Assembly (NCBI RefSeq): GCF_002775205.1
Contig: NC_036456.1
Location: forward strand, 9,885,463-9,949,462
DNA length: 64,000 nt
Source of the DNA: Xiphophorus maculatus
Lineage: Eukaryota; Chordata; Actinopteri; Cyprinodontiformes; Poeciliidae
Direction of reading: 5' to 3'
Position 1 is the stretch's first letter. The number at the start of each line of letters is the position of its first letter. Below are positions 38,950-50,820 of this stretch, one piece after another. The notes under the pieces were generated by a model. It was not told the origin of the DNA, did not search any database, and was given only the letters and a program-made list of their open reading frames with translations. Both the position numbers and the translations under genes were made by a program.

Positions 38950-41510
38950 AAGTTGAGGATTTCTTCACACGTTTGTGCTGAGATCAGCACCGTCTTCAGT
39001 TCTTTCCTCGGACGATCCGAGACTCCATGAAGTCACGCAGCGTGAAGTAGCTAATGTGTTTTCAGCTGCGAGCAGCAGCCTGCATGTGCTGCTGCACATT
39101 GACGACCGAGCTCAGTACAGGCTGGCAGAGAGGGGCTGAGAGGGGCTGAGCGAGTGTTGTCCTCGGACTATAAGACGATGGCACACCAACAACGCAGACG
39201 AGCCGATGAAACAACGCAGTTCAAAAAATGAACCGGCTGTCCCGCTGAAGAGCGGCGACCTGACCTGTCCGTGTTTGACATCAGTCACAACAGGCATTTC
39301 ATTTCATTTCAGATTTGGACATCACCATAGATAAATTTCAGCCCGGCTACATTTTTCTTAATCTGACATCGCTGCGCTTCATAAAAGAAAGAAAAAAGCT
39401 GAAAAGCCGATGTTAAAAGTTCAAGTTCGCGGTCATCTGAGGACACGAAACACGTGCAACCCACTAATCTGCCTCTGAACTGTGGCCCTGACGTTCGCTC
39501 TGCTGTTTCCTATTGAGGGACATAAATAGTGTATGTGCGCTCAACTTTTATTTGACGCCATGTGATGTTTACACAAAATGAAGTAATCTGACCCCAGAAA
39601 AAAATAGAAGAAGAAAAAAAGGATCCATCCTGCGTTTTGATGTGCAGGTTGCATCTTTTGTGATTTGTAGGAGGAACATTCACAGAATGAGTTCTGTTAA
39701 ATCCTGGGCTGCCCTCAGCGTTTTACTGATTGTTGCCTCTCATCACTGCCTTTAAACAAGCCGAGTCAATCATAAATATATCTTGGGGTTAGAATTAGGA
39801 CAGAGTAACTTCCTTAATGAGGATAACTTTCCACTTTTCAGAGAAGCTATACTATAAAACCTAAGCCTTAAACATTTTTTAAAAGGTTTTTCTAACTTTG
39901 CCGTAGAAATATGACTTTAATTTATGGTTTGCAATCTAAAAACATTGCATTTTCTGACATTTTAATTCCTTAATTTCTGATTTAAGTGTATAAAGTTCCT
40001 CTTTCTTGTCTTTTGTCTTCAGAAAACAAAAGTTGTTATTTGTCCCGTTTACTTAACTTGTAAATTACAGAGAGGAGGTTTTTATCTATTGCCTGAATCA
40101 ACGACTGACTGCTACATTGATTGATTTTGATCAATTTTTATATTTCATGGAAAGTTATTTGACAATAAAGTGCTCCATCAGGGTCCATTGGACACACACA
40201 CAAAAAAAATGCTATAGAAATGTCTCAACATGTTTTTCACATTTAAATTAAAGAATGCTATCATTAATCACAGTCCTCATCATCTGGCAAATATAAATGA
40301 TTTTTCTGAAAATATTCAACCCTTTAAATCTCAGTATTATTGATTAAAAATCTCTCTCTTTTTTTAAAAGAATATAATAATGTTTAATATTTACCCATTT
40401 AATTTTTGGTGACCATAAACTCATTATCTGAGTTTGTAAAAAATATATAATTTGTTTTATTTAATATTTGTTTTTATTTTACTGTATTTTTTTTATATAT
40501 TTCTTTTAATTTGAGGTATGCAATAAGTTGACTTGCAGCACATAAAATACAATTTTCACGTATATGTGTGAAGAATAAAACACGAAATGTTGAAAAAATG
40601 TTAATACTGGGGAATCAAAAAATCTAATTTCAACATGTTATCTTGAATTTTGAATGGGAGACAAAACGCTGCCAGAGAAGCACAGATTAATTTATTTAAA
40701 GAAATGAAGGAAACAACTAATAATAAAAGATGAGATTTTATTGCATCTGTATTCCCACAGCCAAAGTTATGTTAAAAAAAAATAAATAAATCTAATCAAA
40801 ACCCCAGAAAAGCATAAATAAGCTCCAGGTTTCAAAACGGGTCTCTTAATATTTTATTAGTTGCTTCAAGGGTCGCCAAGCAACAAAAAGAAGGGAGTCA
40901 ATTAAAGGACATAATCTTACTAAAGCATCTTAATTGTTTATAGCTTTTCCTACCTCCCTGTTTCCTCACTTCCTAATATCATGATTGGTATTAGGAGATA
41001 CCAATCGTGCCTCTCAAGTTAAAAAACTAAACCCTGGCAACCCTTTACGCCCGTCGTCATCTGCATGAACTCAGCTGACTCTGCGTAAAAAAAAGCAAAC
41101 AGCTGCCTAATGAAGCTGAGGGAAAGTGACGCGGCCGTGGCATCAGTTCGTTTAATACTCGCAGCACAATGGGCCGAGGTGACAGATCGTTGGATTTCAT
41201 CACCACTGATATGATTTTTGAGGGAGAGCAGAGGGGAGGGCCGAAGGACGTGATTACGGTCTGGGGTTTTGCATCCAGCGTGTGAAATTAGCCAAATCTG
41301 AGTCAGGCAGCGAGATTAGGAGGCAGAAGGGGAAAAAAAAATAAAATAAAAAAAAAGTCACACTCACCTGTTTCAGGGCCGCGACCTACTCAGCTCTAAT
41401 AACTGTGTGATTGGATTATGCCGGCTTTAAGCAGCACCACAGCTGCAGCTGACGGAGCGGGCTCTCCGCGCTGAGGTCGGGGCCAGGGTCAACGAGAGGC
41501 CAGTGGGGGC
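38950..41510. other. Intergenic, no gene seen
   Basis: A GC-richer patch lies at 38960-39300, then AT-rich DNA, then a mixed block at 41040-41330 with little repeat character. Confidence 0.5.
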
Positions 41511-41515
41511 CGTGA

Positions 41516-41606
41516 CCTTTTTTTTTTTTTTATTTTTACTTTCTTTCTCTCTTTCTTCTTTCTTTCTCTCTTTCTTTCTTTCTTTCCTTCTTTCTTTCTT
41601 TCTTTC
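41516..41606. repeat. (CTTT)n tract
   Basis: Poly-T followed by CTTT/CTCT tetranucleotides. The Lys/Arg-rich open frames on the other strand are artefacts of it. Confidence 0.95.
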
Positions 41607-41699
41607 TGCGGAAGACGGAGCCTTCGGCGGCGCTGCGCAACAGGAAGGGGAATGAAAGATTTTAAGAGACAAATCACAAGAGGAGGGGAGGGAGAGGTT

Positions 41700-44600
41700 T
41701 TTCTTTGTTGGTTTCTTTCGCTTTTTTCATCCTAGCTCGGTGGTGACAGGTTTGATTTCTGGAAATTCACAGAGGAGGATGTTTGAATTTAACGGGGGGA
41801 GCGGGAAAGATGGAGAGTGCTCGAGGAGGGAGACGGGATGTGTTGTGACAGAAGAGCCTCGCAGATACTGCTGGCCTCCTGGTGACTCCACTGTACGCTG
41901 GAAACACAAACAAACAAGCCAACCTCTGCTGCTGCTGCTACTACAGCCTCCACCAAACCTATATCTACTCCCTCACACATCCTTCCTTTCACAAAAGCTA
42001 TTTCGTTTGGTCCAAACAGGAACCATCTCCTATTTTCTTGTAGTAATAATTTAGTTGTTGTGTTTTTTAGAGCCAGTCTCTATGTATTTATGCATCCTCC
42101 TAATGGGATTTTGAATACGGTTCCCATTTGACATCATATCATGAAGTCACAGCTTCCAATGGCAGCTATTCCATCATCCACACGCAAACATCCGAGACTG
42201 CAGGTGTAAATGAACGAGTCCGGGCTGTTGTTACTGAGAATAGCAGCCTGATTATTCACTCCTCCCGTGGGGGGTTGGAGGTGGGGCAGCGGATTTGTCT
42301 CCGCATGCATCTGGTTTAGACCAGGGGATGATGTCCGAGTCTATTGGAGAGAGTAAGTGACGATATTCCCCCTCTGGGATTGGTCTCAGCATAGCAGCAC
42401 ACAGCTCTGTGATTGGTAAAGCCCAGAGGAGAGCGTCCAAAACAAGCAGGATTTCGGGCTTCTCAAGGACGAAACGTGCAAACCGGCATCGTTCACGCTG
42501 AAAGACTCTCGTCTGGCTGGGTATTCCGTATCTAATCAATAATCAATGGTGAAATAGTACGTCTGCCTTAAACAGAGAGGTAGCTTCTTCCTCACCGTAT
42601 CTTGGATGCAGATTTTTACCACAAATGTATCCAAATTACAATGGCTCCTGGAAGATTTCTGAGTTACGCAGCAGCAGGATAACCCGACTATGTTTTCTCA
42701 TAATTCTATCAGAAATATTGGTGGAAAGAACATAATTTAGAATCTAATAGATTTTCCAGGGACTTGCTATGAGTGAATAAATGATTTTCTCAAACCTTTT
42801 GTTATTGTTGCTCTGTTTCTGCCATGTTTATGAACGTCACTGTAAAAGAATACGAAATAAATGGCTGATTTTGCAGGTAATTTTTAAATTTTGGATCGTT
42901 TTTGTGTGTAATTTTTTATGCTTTTAAAATGTTTTTTTTTTTTTGTTTGCTTGCTTTATCACTGAAGAACAAACCAAATACGTGAATATCTCAATACTTT
43001 CTCTTTTTTTTCCCTTTTACTTATTATTATCTTTTTAGTTAATTTGTGTAAAATAAAAATCAATTCAAGAAATCAAATCAGGCAAAACAAATTTGGAACA
43101 TAAACCACCCAATAAGAGGTAGTCTAAATATTAGGAAAAAAAATATTGAAGATGTTTTATTTCTTGCATATCCAGAACATTTTTTTTCACTTAATTTTTC
43201 TTGGAAGCCTTGTAATAAATGCTATTCTATTAAATCATAAAATAATATGTGCATGCTGTATGTTTAATAGTATTTGGCTTTAATGGTCACAACCGAACCG
43301 TCTTTCTGAAGGTTTCTCTCTGTGTGTGTCTGTTCCCTTCCTGCCCTCTAGGTGGCGCTCTGGCTCTGCCGTCTGCCACTTGTTGCTCTGCTCTTCCTTC
43401 AACAGGTGCAGAGCCGAATCGCTTCATAAATTCACATTTTCTTCCTGTAAAACAAAGAGGAAGGTGCTGCCTTCCAGCATCCTCTTCACTCCTTCCGCGC
43501 TGCATTTTGTTTTTAATACTCCATATTATTTCCACACCTCTGCATGTATCTTCACAGCTCCGCGTCACGCGTGACTCCGGAAACAAAGGCGCCTGTCAGC
43601 GGCCCAGACGTGCCGTCAGAGCCGTCCCCTCACTGGGTTTTTATAAAACCATCACCGCCTCACAGGGATGAGTTCAGATAGGGGGGGGGGAGAACCGTCT
43701 GCTGGACCCGGCACAAAGTGGCACCATCTCTGGGTTATTGCAGAGGAGGAAGCCCGGTGTCTGATGGTGATACACCGTCTGCAGCTCAAACAGTGAACAA
43801 ACGCTGAGAGCTGGCGCAGCGTTTGGCGTCCAAATCATTTCTGCGTCTTTAACGCCGGATCGTGTTCTTCGTTTGCTGCTGTTGTTTCTTTCAAACGGAG
43901 AAAATGTGTTGGATTGATTGCCGAGTAGCACAAAATGGACTGGAATAAGTACAAAATCAGGTCTGAAAATAGAGACAGAATAATCAAATATAAAGGAGAT
44001 GATATTTGCATCGTCTGTAACATAAAAAACACCCGGAAGAGGAGTTGATATATTCCTATTTTACCCTGAATAAAGATAATTTTGTTGTTTGTTTGTTTTT
44101 TTGCTAAAACGCTAGAGAGACTATTTTCTAACTATAAATTATGAAATCTTTTTTTTTCTTAATTTACAGATTTCTAATTACTTGATTGCAGGGTTTATTA
44201 AACAGGTAGAACAACTTTTGAATCTGCAACGTCAGTAAAGATGAGCAACTCTAAATAAATAGGCCGATGAGTGAAAGTGTTTTTGTTTCTTTTCTTAAGT
44301 GACAAGAATTTAAATATTTATCCACTTTATTAGCACTTTATTTATGTGCATTAAAAATATACCAAAACATCTAAAAATGATTAGATTTGTTTACATAAGA
44401 AATACAAAACAAATCTATGTTGCTGGCTCAACTTCTTTCTTTTTCTAATGTTTCGGTTTTTGTGCCACATCCATATATTCAAATGAAATGAAAACTGCAC
44501 AAGCTGCTGAAAATGACTGAAAACAAACTTTAAACTCTTTTTCTTTTCTTTAGATTGCATGTTGTGTTGTTCCAAATATTAACTGGAAGCCGTAAATGTA

Positions 44601-45420
44601 ATGGGAATAAATAGTTTCTCCTAAACAGAAATGTTCCTACAAATTTTATACAAATTGAGTTTCTTAATGTTCAAAGAAGTAACACATTTTGTTTTACAGT
44701 GGTATTACACTAAACTTTATTTAATAACGACATCTAAACAAGTAAATGAGAGAATGTAGAGCAACGCAAAGATACTTTACAGCATTTAATTATCTGAAGG
44801 TAAATGCATTTTTTTAAGTATTTGAAATTAAAAAGTGACAAATTTTCATCATTTGGTATATAGAATTTTTCATTTGAAGAAAATTGTTTTATTTTTTTTT
44901 AGTTGGGAGTTTATGGCATAAATTAAAATAAAACTTATGAACTACAACCAGTAAATTTATAGTATATTTACATCTGTGGTGAGAAAGAAAAAGTTTGATG
45001 TCAACTCTTCATTGACACATTAATTAATAATGTACTGAACAAACGTCAGACTTCAGTAATCTGAAATATCTTTGTTTTATTTTTAAACTGTACGTTTCAA
45101 CTAGAATGTGTGTTTAATTAAACGTTGGCGTCAGATTGTGTGTGCAGAAGCCTCAGTTTTTTTTTCTACATGGCAGCGATGGTTCCAGTAGAGCTGCTGA
45201 CAGGAGATTAAAGGACGGGACGGTCCAGAACCAGAACCAGAGTATCTCTAAGACCACACCCATGTCTCTGTTTCCTTCCATCTCTTCATCCCTCTATCTC
45301 TCCTCCCTCTTTTACGATTACACAAACACATTTTCATCTACATCATGCTATTGGTTTTTTTATTCCTTACCTTGAATTTTCTTTTAGAAATGTTCTTTTT
45401 CCACTCAGTATCCATGTTTG
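41700..45420. other. Intergenic with GC-richer islands
   Basis: Islands at 42130-42500 and 43330-43870 stand out from AT-rich flanks and are not obvious repeats. No open frame has convincing protein character or splice partners. Confidence 0.45.
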
Positions 45421-45429
45421 CAATGTTTC

Positions 45430-45745
45430 CCCTCTTCTTCTTCTTCTTCTCCTTCCCCTTTCTCCAACATTTTTCTTTAAACACTCAGTTCTCCCCTCAA
45501 ACTTCCCTCTTAAAACTCTTCCTCCCCCTGTTTCCACCTCCCTCTCACCCTCTCAAACCTCAAACTTCTTCTTCTTCTTCTTCTTCTCTTCTTCAGTGCC
45601 ATTTCTCCTCCCACCATCCCTCCCAAAACTTCCCATCCCGTTTCTTCTTCCCCTCCCCGCCGCCCCATCGCAGTGTTTGTTCACTTCTCCTTACTTCGCC
45701 CACCTCTCCTCTTCCTCCTCTTCCTCCTCGGTGCAGCTGGTGGGG
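45430..45745 (+). repeat. 300-bp polypyrimidine tract
   Basis: Almost only C and T on the + strand, with TTC and CTC runs. The 144-codon open frame across it is low complexity and not a gene. Confidence 0.9.
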
Positions 45746-45891
45746 CCCTTCCATTAGTCCTGACATGCAGAGGCACTGATTCTGTAAAGGTCGTGACCTC
45801 TCGCAATAGGCTGCGCCAGGGCTTAGCGCGACACTCTTGCACATCTGCGTGCCTTGGATTGCCTATTACATGCATAGCTTGCCCTTTCCAC

Positions 45892-45929
<38 letters not shown>

Positions 45930-46073
45930 ACCACAAAACTGCAAAGAAACAAACCCACACACACACACCGTTAGATGAACACACAAAACGTTGCCCCACT
46001 CTCATCAATGCTGACAAGACTTAACCCCTCCTTCGGTAGCACCAACTGAGTTCACAGCAGCTCTGTGTGGTGT

Positions 46074-46104
<31 letters not shown>
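45892..46104. repeat. CA run, GT run and 17-base G run
   Basis: (CA)n at 45892-45927 and 45957-45968, (GT)n at 46069-46087, then an uninterrupted G tract to 46104. Confidence 0.95.
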
Positions 46105-46959
46105 CGTGTGTGTGTGTGAAAGAAAGTCAGATGTGCAGAGGGAGAAACCCTGGTTAATTGGACTGCTGTGGTCTTGGGAAAGACCTACAGCCGCCTCTTT
46201 ACCTCGCTCCCCGTTTCTCTTCTTCATCGGCTCCAGTCGTCGTCTTCCTCACCTGTTTTCCTGCGTCGGCGGCCATGATGGGTCGGACACAGTCAACGGG
46301 TGTGAAGGTGTTTGGACTTTCAGGACCACAGCATCGGTTGGATGTGGTGGGAACATAATTGGTTCTTTAAATGTGTTTTTAAAAAACCAGCATAAACTCC
46401 GTTTGAGTGCAACAGCATTGCAGTAACAACAATAAGTTTTATTTGTACAAACACAACTAGAGATACATCCTAACTTTTTGGTTCTGGAAGTTTTTGATGA
46501 CATTAAAGCCAAATTTTTAACATGTCAATATATTTGGATCTGACTTCGAATGTCAGCTGAATGCTCCTTTACGTGTAATTAAATCGCGTTTTAAAGCACC
46601 GCTTCAACGTTCAGCTGTTTTCTCTGAATCTGGTTTTTAACAAATGTAAAGAAAACTACACATTTCTTATTCTTTCTGATTCTTTTCCATAAATAACACC
46701 AGTTGCTTTAAATTGTGCCACCATCCATAGAACCGCTTCAGCATTTGATTTTTGCTGACTTATTGTCGCGTCCTGCAACCTGAAATGTTTTATTTCATCT
46801 GTTCAATTGGCTCAACTTGTTTTTTGTTTTGTTTTGTTTGCTTTTCTCATGTTGATCAGAGTTTTGACTCTAAAAGCACCAGAGCTAATATGCAGCTTCT
46901 CAGCAACGTGATGTGACGGAGTTCATCTTTTCAAATTCAAACGGGTTGCAAATGGAAAT

Positions 46960-47250
46960 GGAAAGTATGACTCGACTGAGTCCAATGGAGGAGCTGCAGA
47001 GATCCTCAGCTCAGGTGGGAGGATCTGTTTACCGGACAGCTTTAGAAAGAGCAACAACAAAATGAAATCCTATGAAGTCTCGTTTGAAGTTTTCCTCAAG
47101 TCAGATGAAACCAGAACTGATTTGTTTGACCTTTAAAGGAAATCCTGTGTCTGGAGACAAACTGGCCCTACATGCCTCTGAGCACATCACCTCCATAGAG
47201 AAGCATAGTGCTGGCAGCAGCATGCTGTGGGAATGGGGCTGTGAAGTTGG
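46960..47250 (+). mobile_element. Tc1-like remnant
   Basis: GGAGGAGCTGCAGAGATCCT and the following CAGCTCAGGTGGGAGGATCT are diagnostic blocks of the family. A decayed GGCAGCAGCATGCTGTGGG motif is at 47212. Confidence 0.75.
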
Positions 47251-47349
47251 AATTCAGTTGAGGTGTTTGCGCCCCAGATTGCACAGATTTGGTCTGAATT
47301 TCTTCGGATGTGATTTGCGTTTGGTTATGTTTGGCTTCTTCTTCCCCTC

Positions 47350-47480
47350 GGTAAGGCACGGTCATTTTATATATGTAGCACATTTTCACCAACAAGGCAA
47401 TTCACAGTGCTTTACATGACTTAGAGGAAATGCAAAGAAGATAAAAGGAAAGCAAAAGAAAAATAAAAGTATATAAAGTT
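47350..47480 (-). mobile_element. Non-LTR retroelement 3' fragment
   Basis: TGTAGCACATTTTCACCAAC and AAGGCAATTCACAGTGCTTT are typical of the 3' ends of fish LINEs in antisense. Family not assigned. Confidence 0.45.
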
Positions 47481-48164
47481 TACAAAAAGGTAAAAGTATA
47501 GAACTATATATTGGTTCCCCATGTTAAATAAGAATAAGAGTTTATTAACTAGCAGGGGTTTCTCTGGAAGCATGACTTGATAAAACTAAATGTTGGTTCT
47601 CCATGTTTGATTCTATAAAGTAGCGGGTCTTAAATGTTGATCTAAGGTAATGAGTGGTTTCTCTAGGTGAGTTTCTCTAGGTGAGTTTCTTTCGGTGCGT
47701 GATCTAAACCTTTGCTGTAACGTTGAAAGAGCTAAATAGGACTTTGTGTTTGTTTCTAAGAGTAATTTCACTTTCCTGCAACTTTGAACAATTGAAACAG
47801 GCAAATAATGCGCTCTGAAATGAAATGTAAACCGGCACACAACTCACAGAAACATTCATTCGAAGCCTCGGCATCCCGTTTTCAAACCGTTTTAACGTTT
47901 TCACTTTCAAAACCCTGGTGTACTCCTCCTCTCCTCCCTCCGTTTCCATCGTCCCCGCCGCTCTGGGTCCGTCGGTCCCCACTGTAACCGGTGACTTTGT
48001 CTTCTTTCCCCCCTTTTGTGGCCGGGACAAAGGGGTCCGGTGCCCTCTCACAGGCTAGGTTACAGGCTGTCACATGAGGCGGACACTCTTGGACCGTGCA
48101 GCGTTATCTACTGTGACAACTCCGATTACTTCCACAGCCTCCCATCTGATCAGCACATCCCATT

Positions 48165-48181
48165 CAATTAGTGGCAATTAG
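48165..48181 (+). promoter_or_regulatory. Tandem homeodomain-type sites
   Basis: CAATTAG occurs at 48165 and 48175, a 10-bp (one helical turn) spacing, in a low-repeat segment 48060-48200. Confidence 0.3.
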
Positions 48182-48754
48182 TCCTGGTCCCCCCTATTCT
48201 CCACGGCTACAAACCACACCTCCTCCTCTTCCCTTCTTTGCCACCTAACCCTTTACCCCTGCCCTGCTGTGATGCTCCAAAAAAAAAGAAAAAAAAAAGA
48301 AACTGAGCCTTCAAGAAACAACCTGGCACTCTGGCTGGTGAGCAACTTTGGGTCACATTGCAGTCTTCCCCTTCAGACGCCTTCGTCCCCGCAGCCCCCT
48401 GCCCCTCGTCCTCCAATTATCCTCTCACACACACCCACACATGCACACAATGACTCATTCACACATTCATACTCAGATGCACCACCAGAGCACATATTCA
48501 AAGTGACACATCGCACAGAAACCGTCTGGTTTTCTCCACACAAACTCCCACAAGTCCTGTTCTGACACTCAGGGAGGTTTTCGTTTGCTCTGCGCCGCAG
48601 TGCTTACAAAACGTGAAATGTTAAACGTAAAGCAGGAAGTTCTTAAAAGCATATAAGAGTCAGTCAGGGCAACAAAAAAAAATTTCACACAGTCTGCAAA
48701 GATCTTGTAGATGTTTGTGAAGTCTACAAAACTCTAGCCTGGTCATTGGCTTCC

Positions 48755-49025
48755 TAAGTAGCTCCACTTGATTCTCATCTCCCTTCACCGGGGTTTCTCC
48801 CATTGACATGGATTCCTCCTTTATATTTTCAACTGGGCCAATCAGCGAACAGAACAAGAAGTTGTGAGCGAGTATCTGCTGCACCGTTTTAGAAATGTAG
48901 TCTGTCTGTAGTTTTAGCAATGGCAGCAGAGGAAGTGAGCGAAGAAGTTCAGTCCGCGCTTCCAGAGACTAGCAGCCACCTTGTTCAGCTCAGCACTTCT
49001 CTCTTCGCAGAGAAGGATGGTTGTT
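48755..49025 (+). repeat. Dispersed repeat, copy B
   Basis: Same family and strand as 8650-8960. It has a CCAAT box (GGGCCAATCAGCGAACAG) and a conserved ATG at 48919 encoding MAAEEVSEEVQSALPETSSH. The frame continues for about 46 residues before a stop. Confidence 0.6.
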
Positions 49026-49269
49026 TATACTTTTTGCTTTTTCACAGAAGATCATAAAATGCTTTTGGAAATTTATAGCAGATAACCAACGACAAAATAA
49101 AAGAGGAAAGCACTAAACTCTTAGATTAGACGACAACGCTCTTGTCACCGTCTATCATGTTGCCTTCGGGCCCATCTGAAGGTCTCGACCCCCGGTTTGG
49201 GAACCGTAGCTTGGATATATGAATTCAGGCTACAACACAAAAATTCCCAGCATCATCCCAAGGCCTTAG

Positions 49270-50820
49270 TTTGCTGTGTATTCCCTTTGTATGCTGCCAG
49301 CCCCCCCTCTCCCACCTCTTCCCCGGCGCTGTGAGTTTGCACACACCTGGCCTTCACAAATGAGGGCCCTGCAAACACAGCAAGCGAGGGGAGAAATCGG
49401 GATGCACGGAGGCGGGAGGGGAGGAAAAATGGGTGTTCGGTCGTCAAGGTCTTTCAGCATTCCGATGGAGCAAAAAGTTAATGACGGCTCCATTGTGTTG
49501 GGGGAAAGCTGGCTGGAGGAGAAGTGTTACAGGGAATCACCGCCTGTACCAGTGAGCAGCAACAAAAGGGGGCCGACCCTGAGCCGCGTCAAGTTTTCTC
49601 TTTAAAAATTATTCAAAAGCGATATTTATTTCATTCCGAAGGACTTCAGGAACATTTCAGCCATTTTGAATGCATGCATCCACTTTCTCTTCTGTAAACA
49701 ACTGAAGAGGAAAAGCAGGGAAATATTATATAACATGAGATTGATTGAATCATTCCTTGATCAAATTAAATCAATTTATCACTCAGTAACTCCCTTTCGG
49801 GTTTTTCTTTTCTTTTTTTAAAGCCGCCCCAGCATGCCCGCCTTCCCTACAGGCCCTAATGCGTGCTGACAGTTTCCCTCCGTAATTGGTGATCACACCC
49901 AGATGGATGGTTCCTTAATTTGCTGTTCCCAATAATGCCGGGCGGGCAGCTCAAGGGAAAAGGGGCAGCGGGGCGGGGCGGGGGGGAAAGGGGTGGTGGA
50001 GAACTGCAGCGTTAGTGGAGGTGAGGGGAAGCGGGTGGGGGGCATCCTTGATTTGTTGGTCATAGATACGAGAGCAGTAAACACCCTGGACTGCAGACCC
50101 GACAGTTTGACCAAGCTTTTGTTCACACGTCCGTTGAAAAGCAGCTCCCTCCTCCTCCTCCTCCTCCCCCCTTCCTCCCCTCTTCCTCCGCTTCCTCCTT
50201 TCCAAATAAACCTGGCCTCTTTCCAGCTCTTCCCCTCTGTTTTCAAAAAGCGGCGCGTGATCGTGTTGCGCCTCAGATCCTCCCCTGCGCGCTCCCGAGA
50301 GTTTTTTTGTGGCAGAGACAGGATGAGGAAGTGATGTCTCGTGTCTCCCCTCCGGTCCTTTCCCCCCACCACCACCTTTTCCCAAACTAAACGGATTTCT
50401 GCGGCTTGTGTGAATGAGGCGTGAACGCAGACAAAGAGCGAAATGAAGTTCCCGAGGTTATAGGTTACGATCCGGGTAGGAACTTTGACTCATGTGTGGT
50501 CGCGTTGGCTTTAATAGGGAGAACACAAATAAGGTGATGGACTGGGTCGAGACCCTCTGTTCCTAATGAGGGCAAGCCGCCGTGACCCTGGAGAGCCAGA
50601 GGACGAAGAAAGGCCCGTTCGGATGATCCAATTGAAGGGCTGGAATTAGTTTAAGAACGATGCAGGGGCCACTTGAAAGGTGAAACCACCTGCTCTAAAT
50701 AAAATCAAATGAGAACTTAGTTTAAGGGATTATTGAGGTCCACACCGGCAGCCGGGGGAATGCCAGTGCACACAAAGCAGCTAAATGGGACGCTCCTGGT
50801 TCGCCAACATGGTGGTTTAT
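49270..50820. other. GC-richer intergenic block
   Basis: Not obviously repetitive apart from CTC runs at 50145-50200 and G runs near 49980. Segments 49850-49960 and 50500-50800 contain TAAT and AATTA words and are candidate conserved non-coding elements. Long open frames on both strands arise from the skewed composition. Confidence 0.4.

Noticed and set aside
41427..41677. Lys/Arg-rich minus-strand frames resembling a nuclear localisation tail
   Set aside because: They are the complement of the CTTT repeat.
43249..43671. 140-codon + strand frame
   Set aside because: No domain, no splice partners, and a comparable frame on the opposite strand; treated as chance in a GC-richer island.
45345..45779. 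144-codon Ser/Pro/Phe-rich frame
   Set aside because: Translation of a polypyrimidine tract.
49893..50385. Two overlapping long minus-strand frames (160 and 144 codons)
   Set aside because: Overlapping frames in skewed GC-rich DNA, rich in Gly/Arg/Glu runs, with no recognisable domain.
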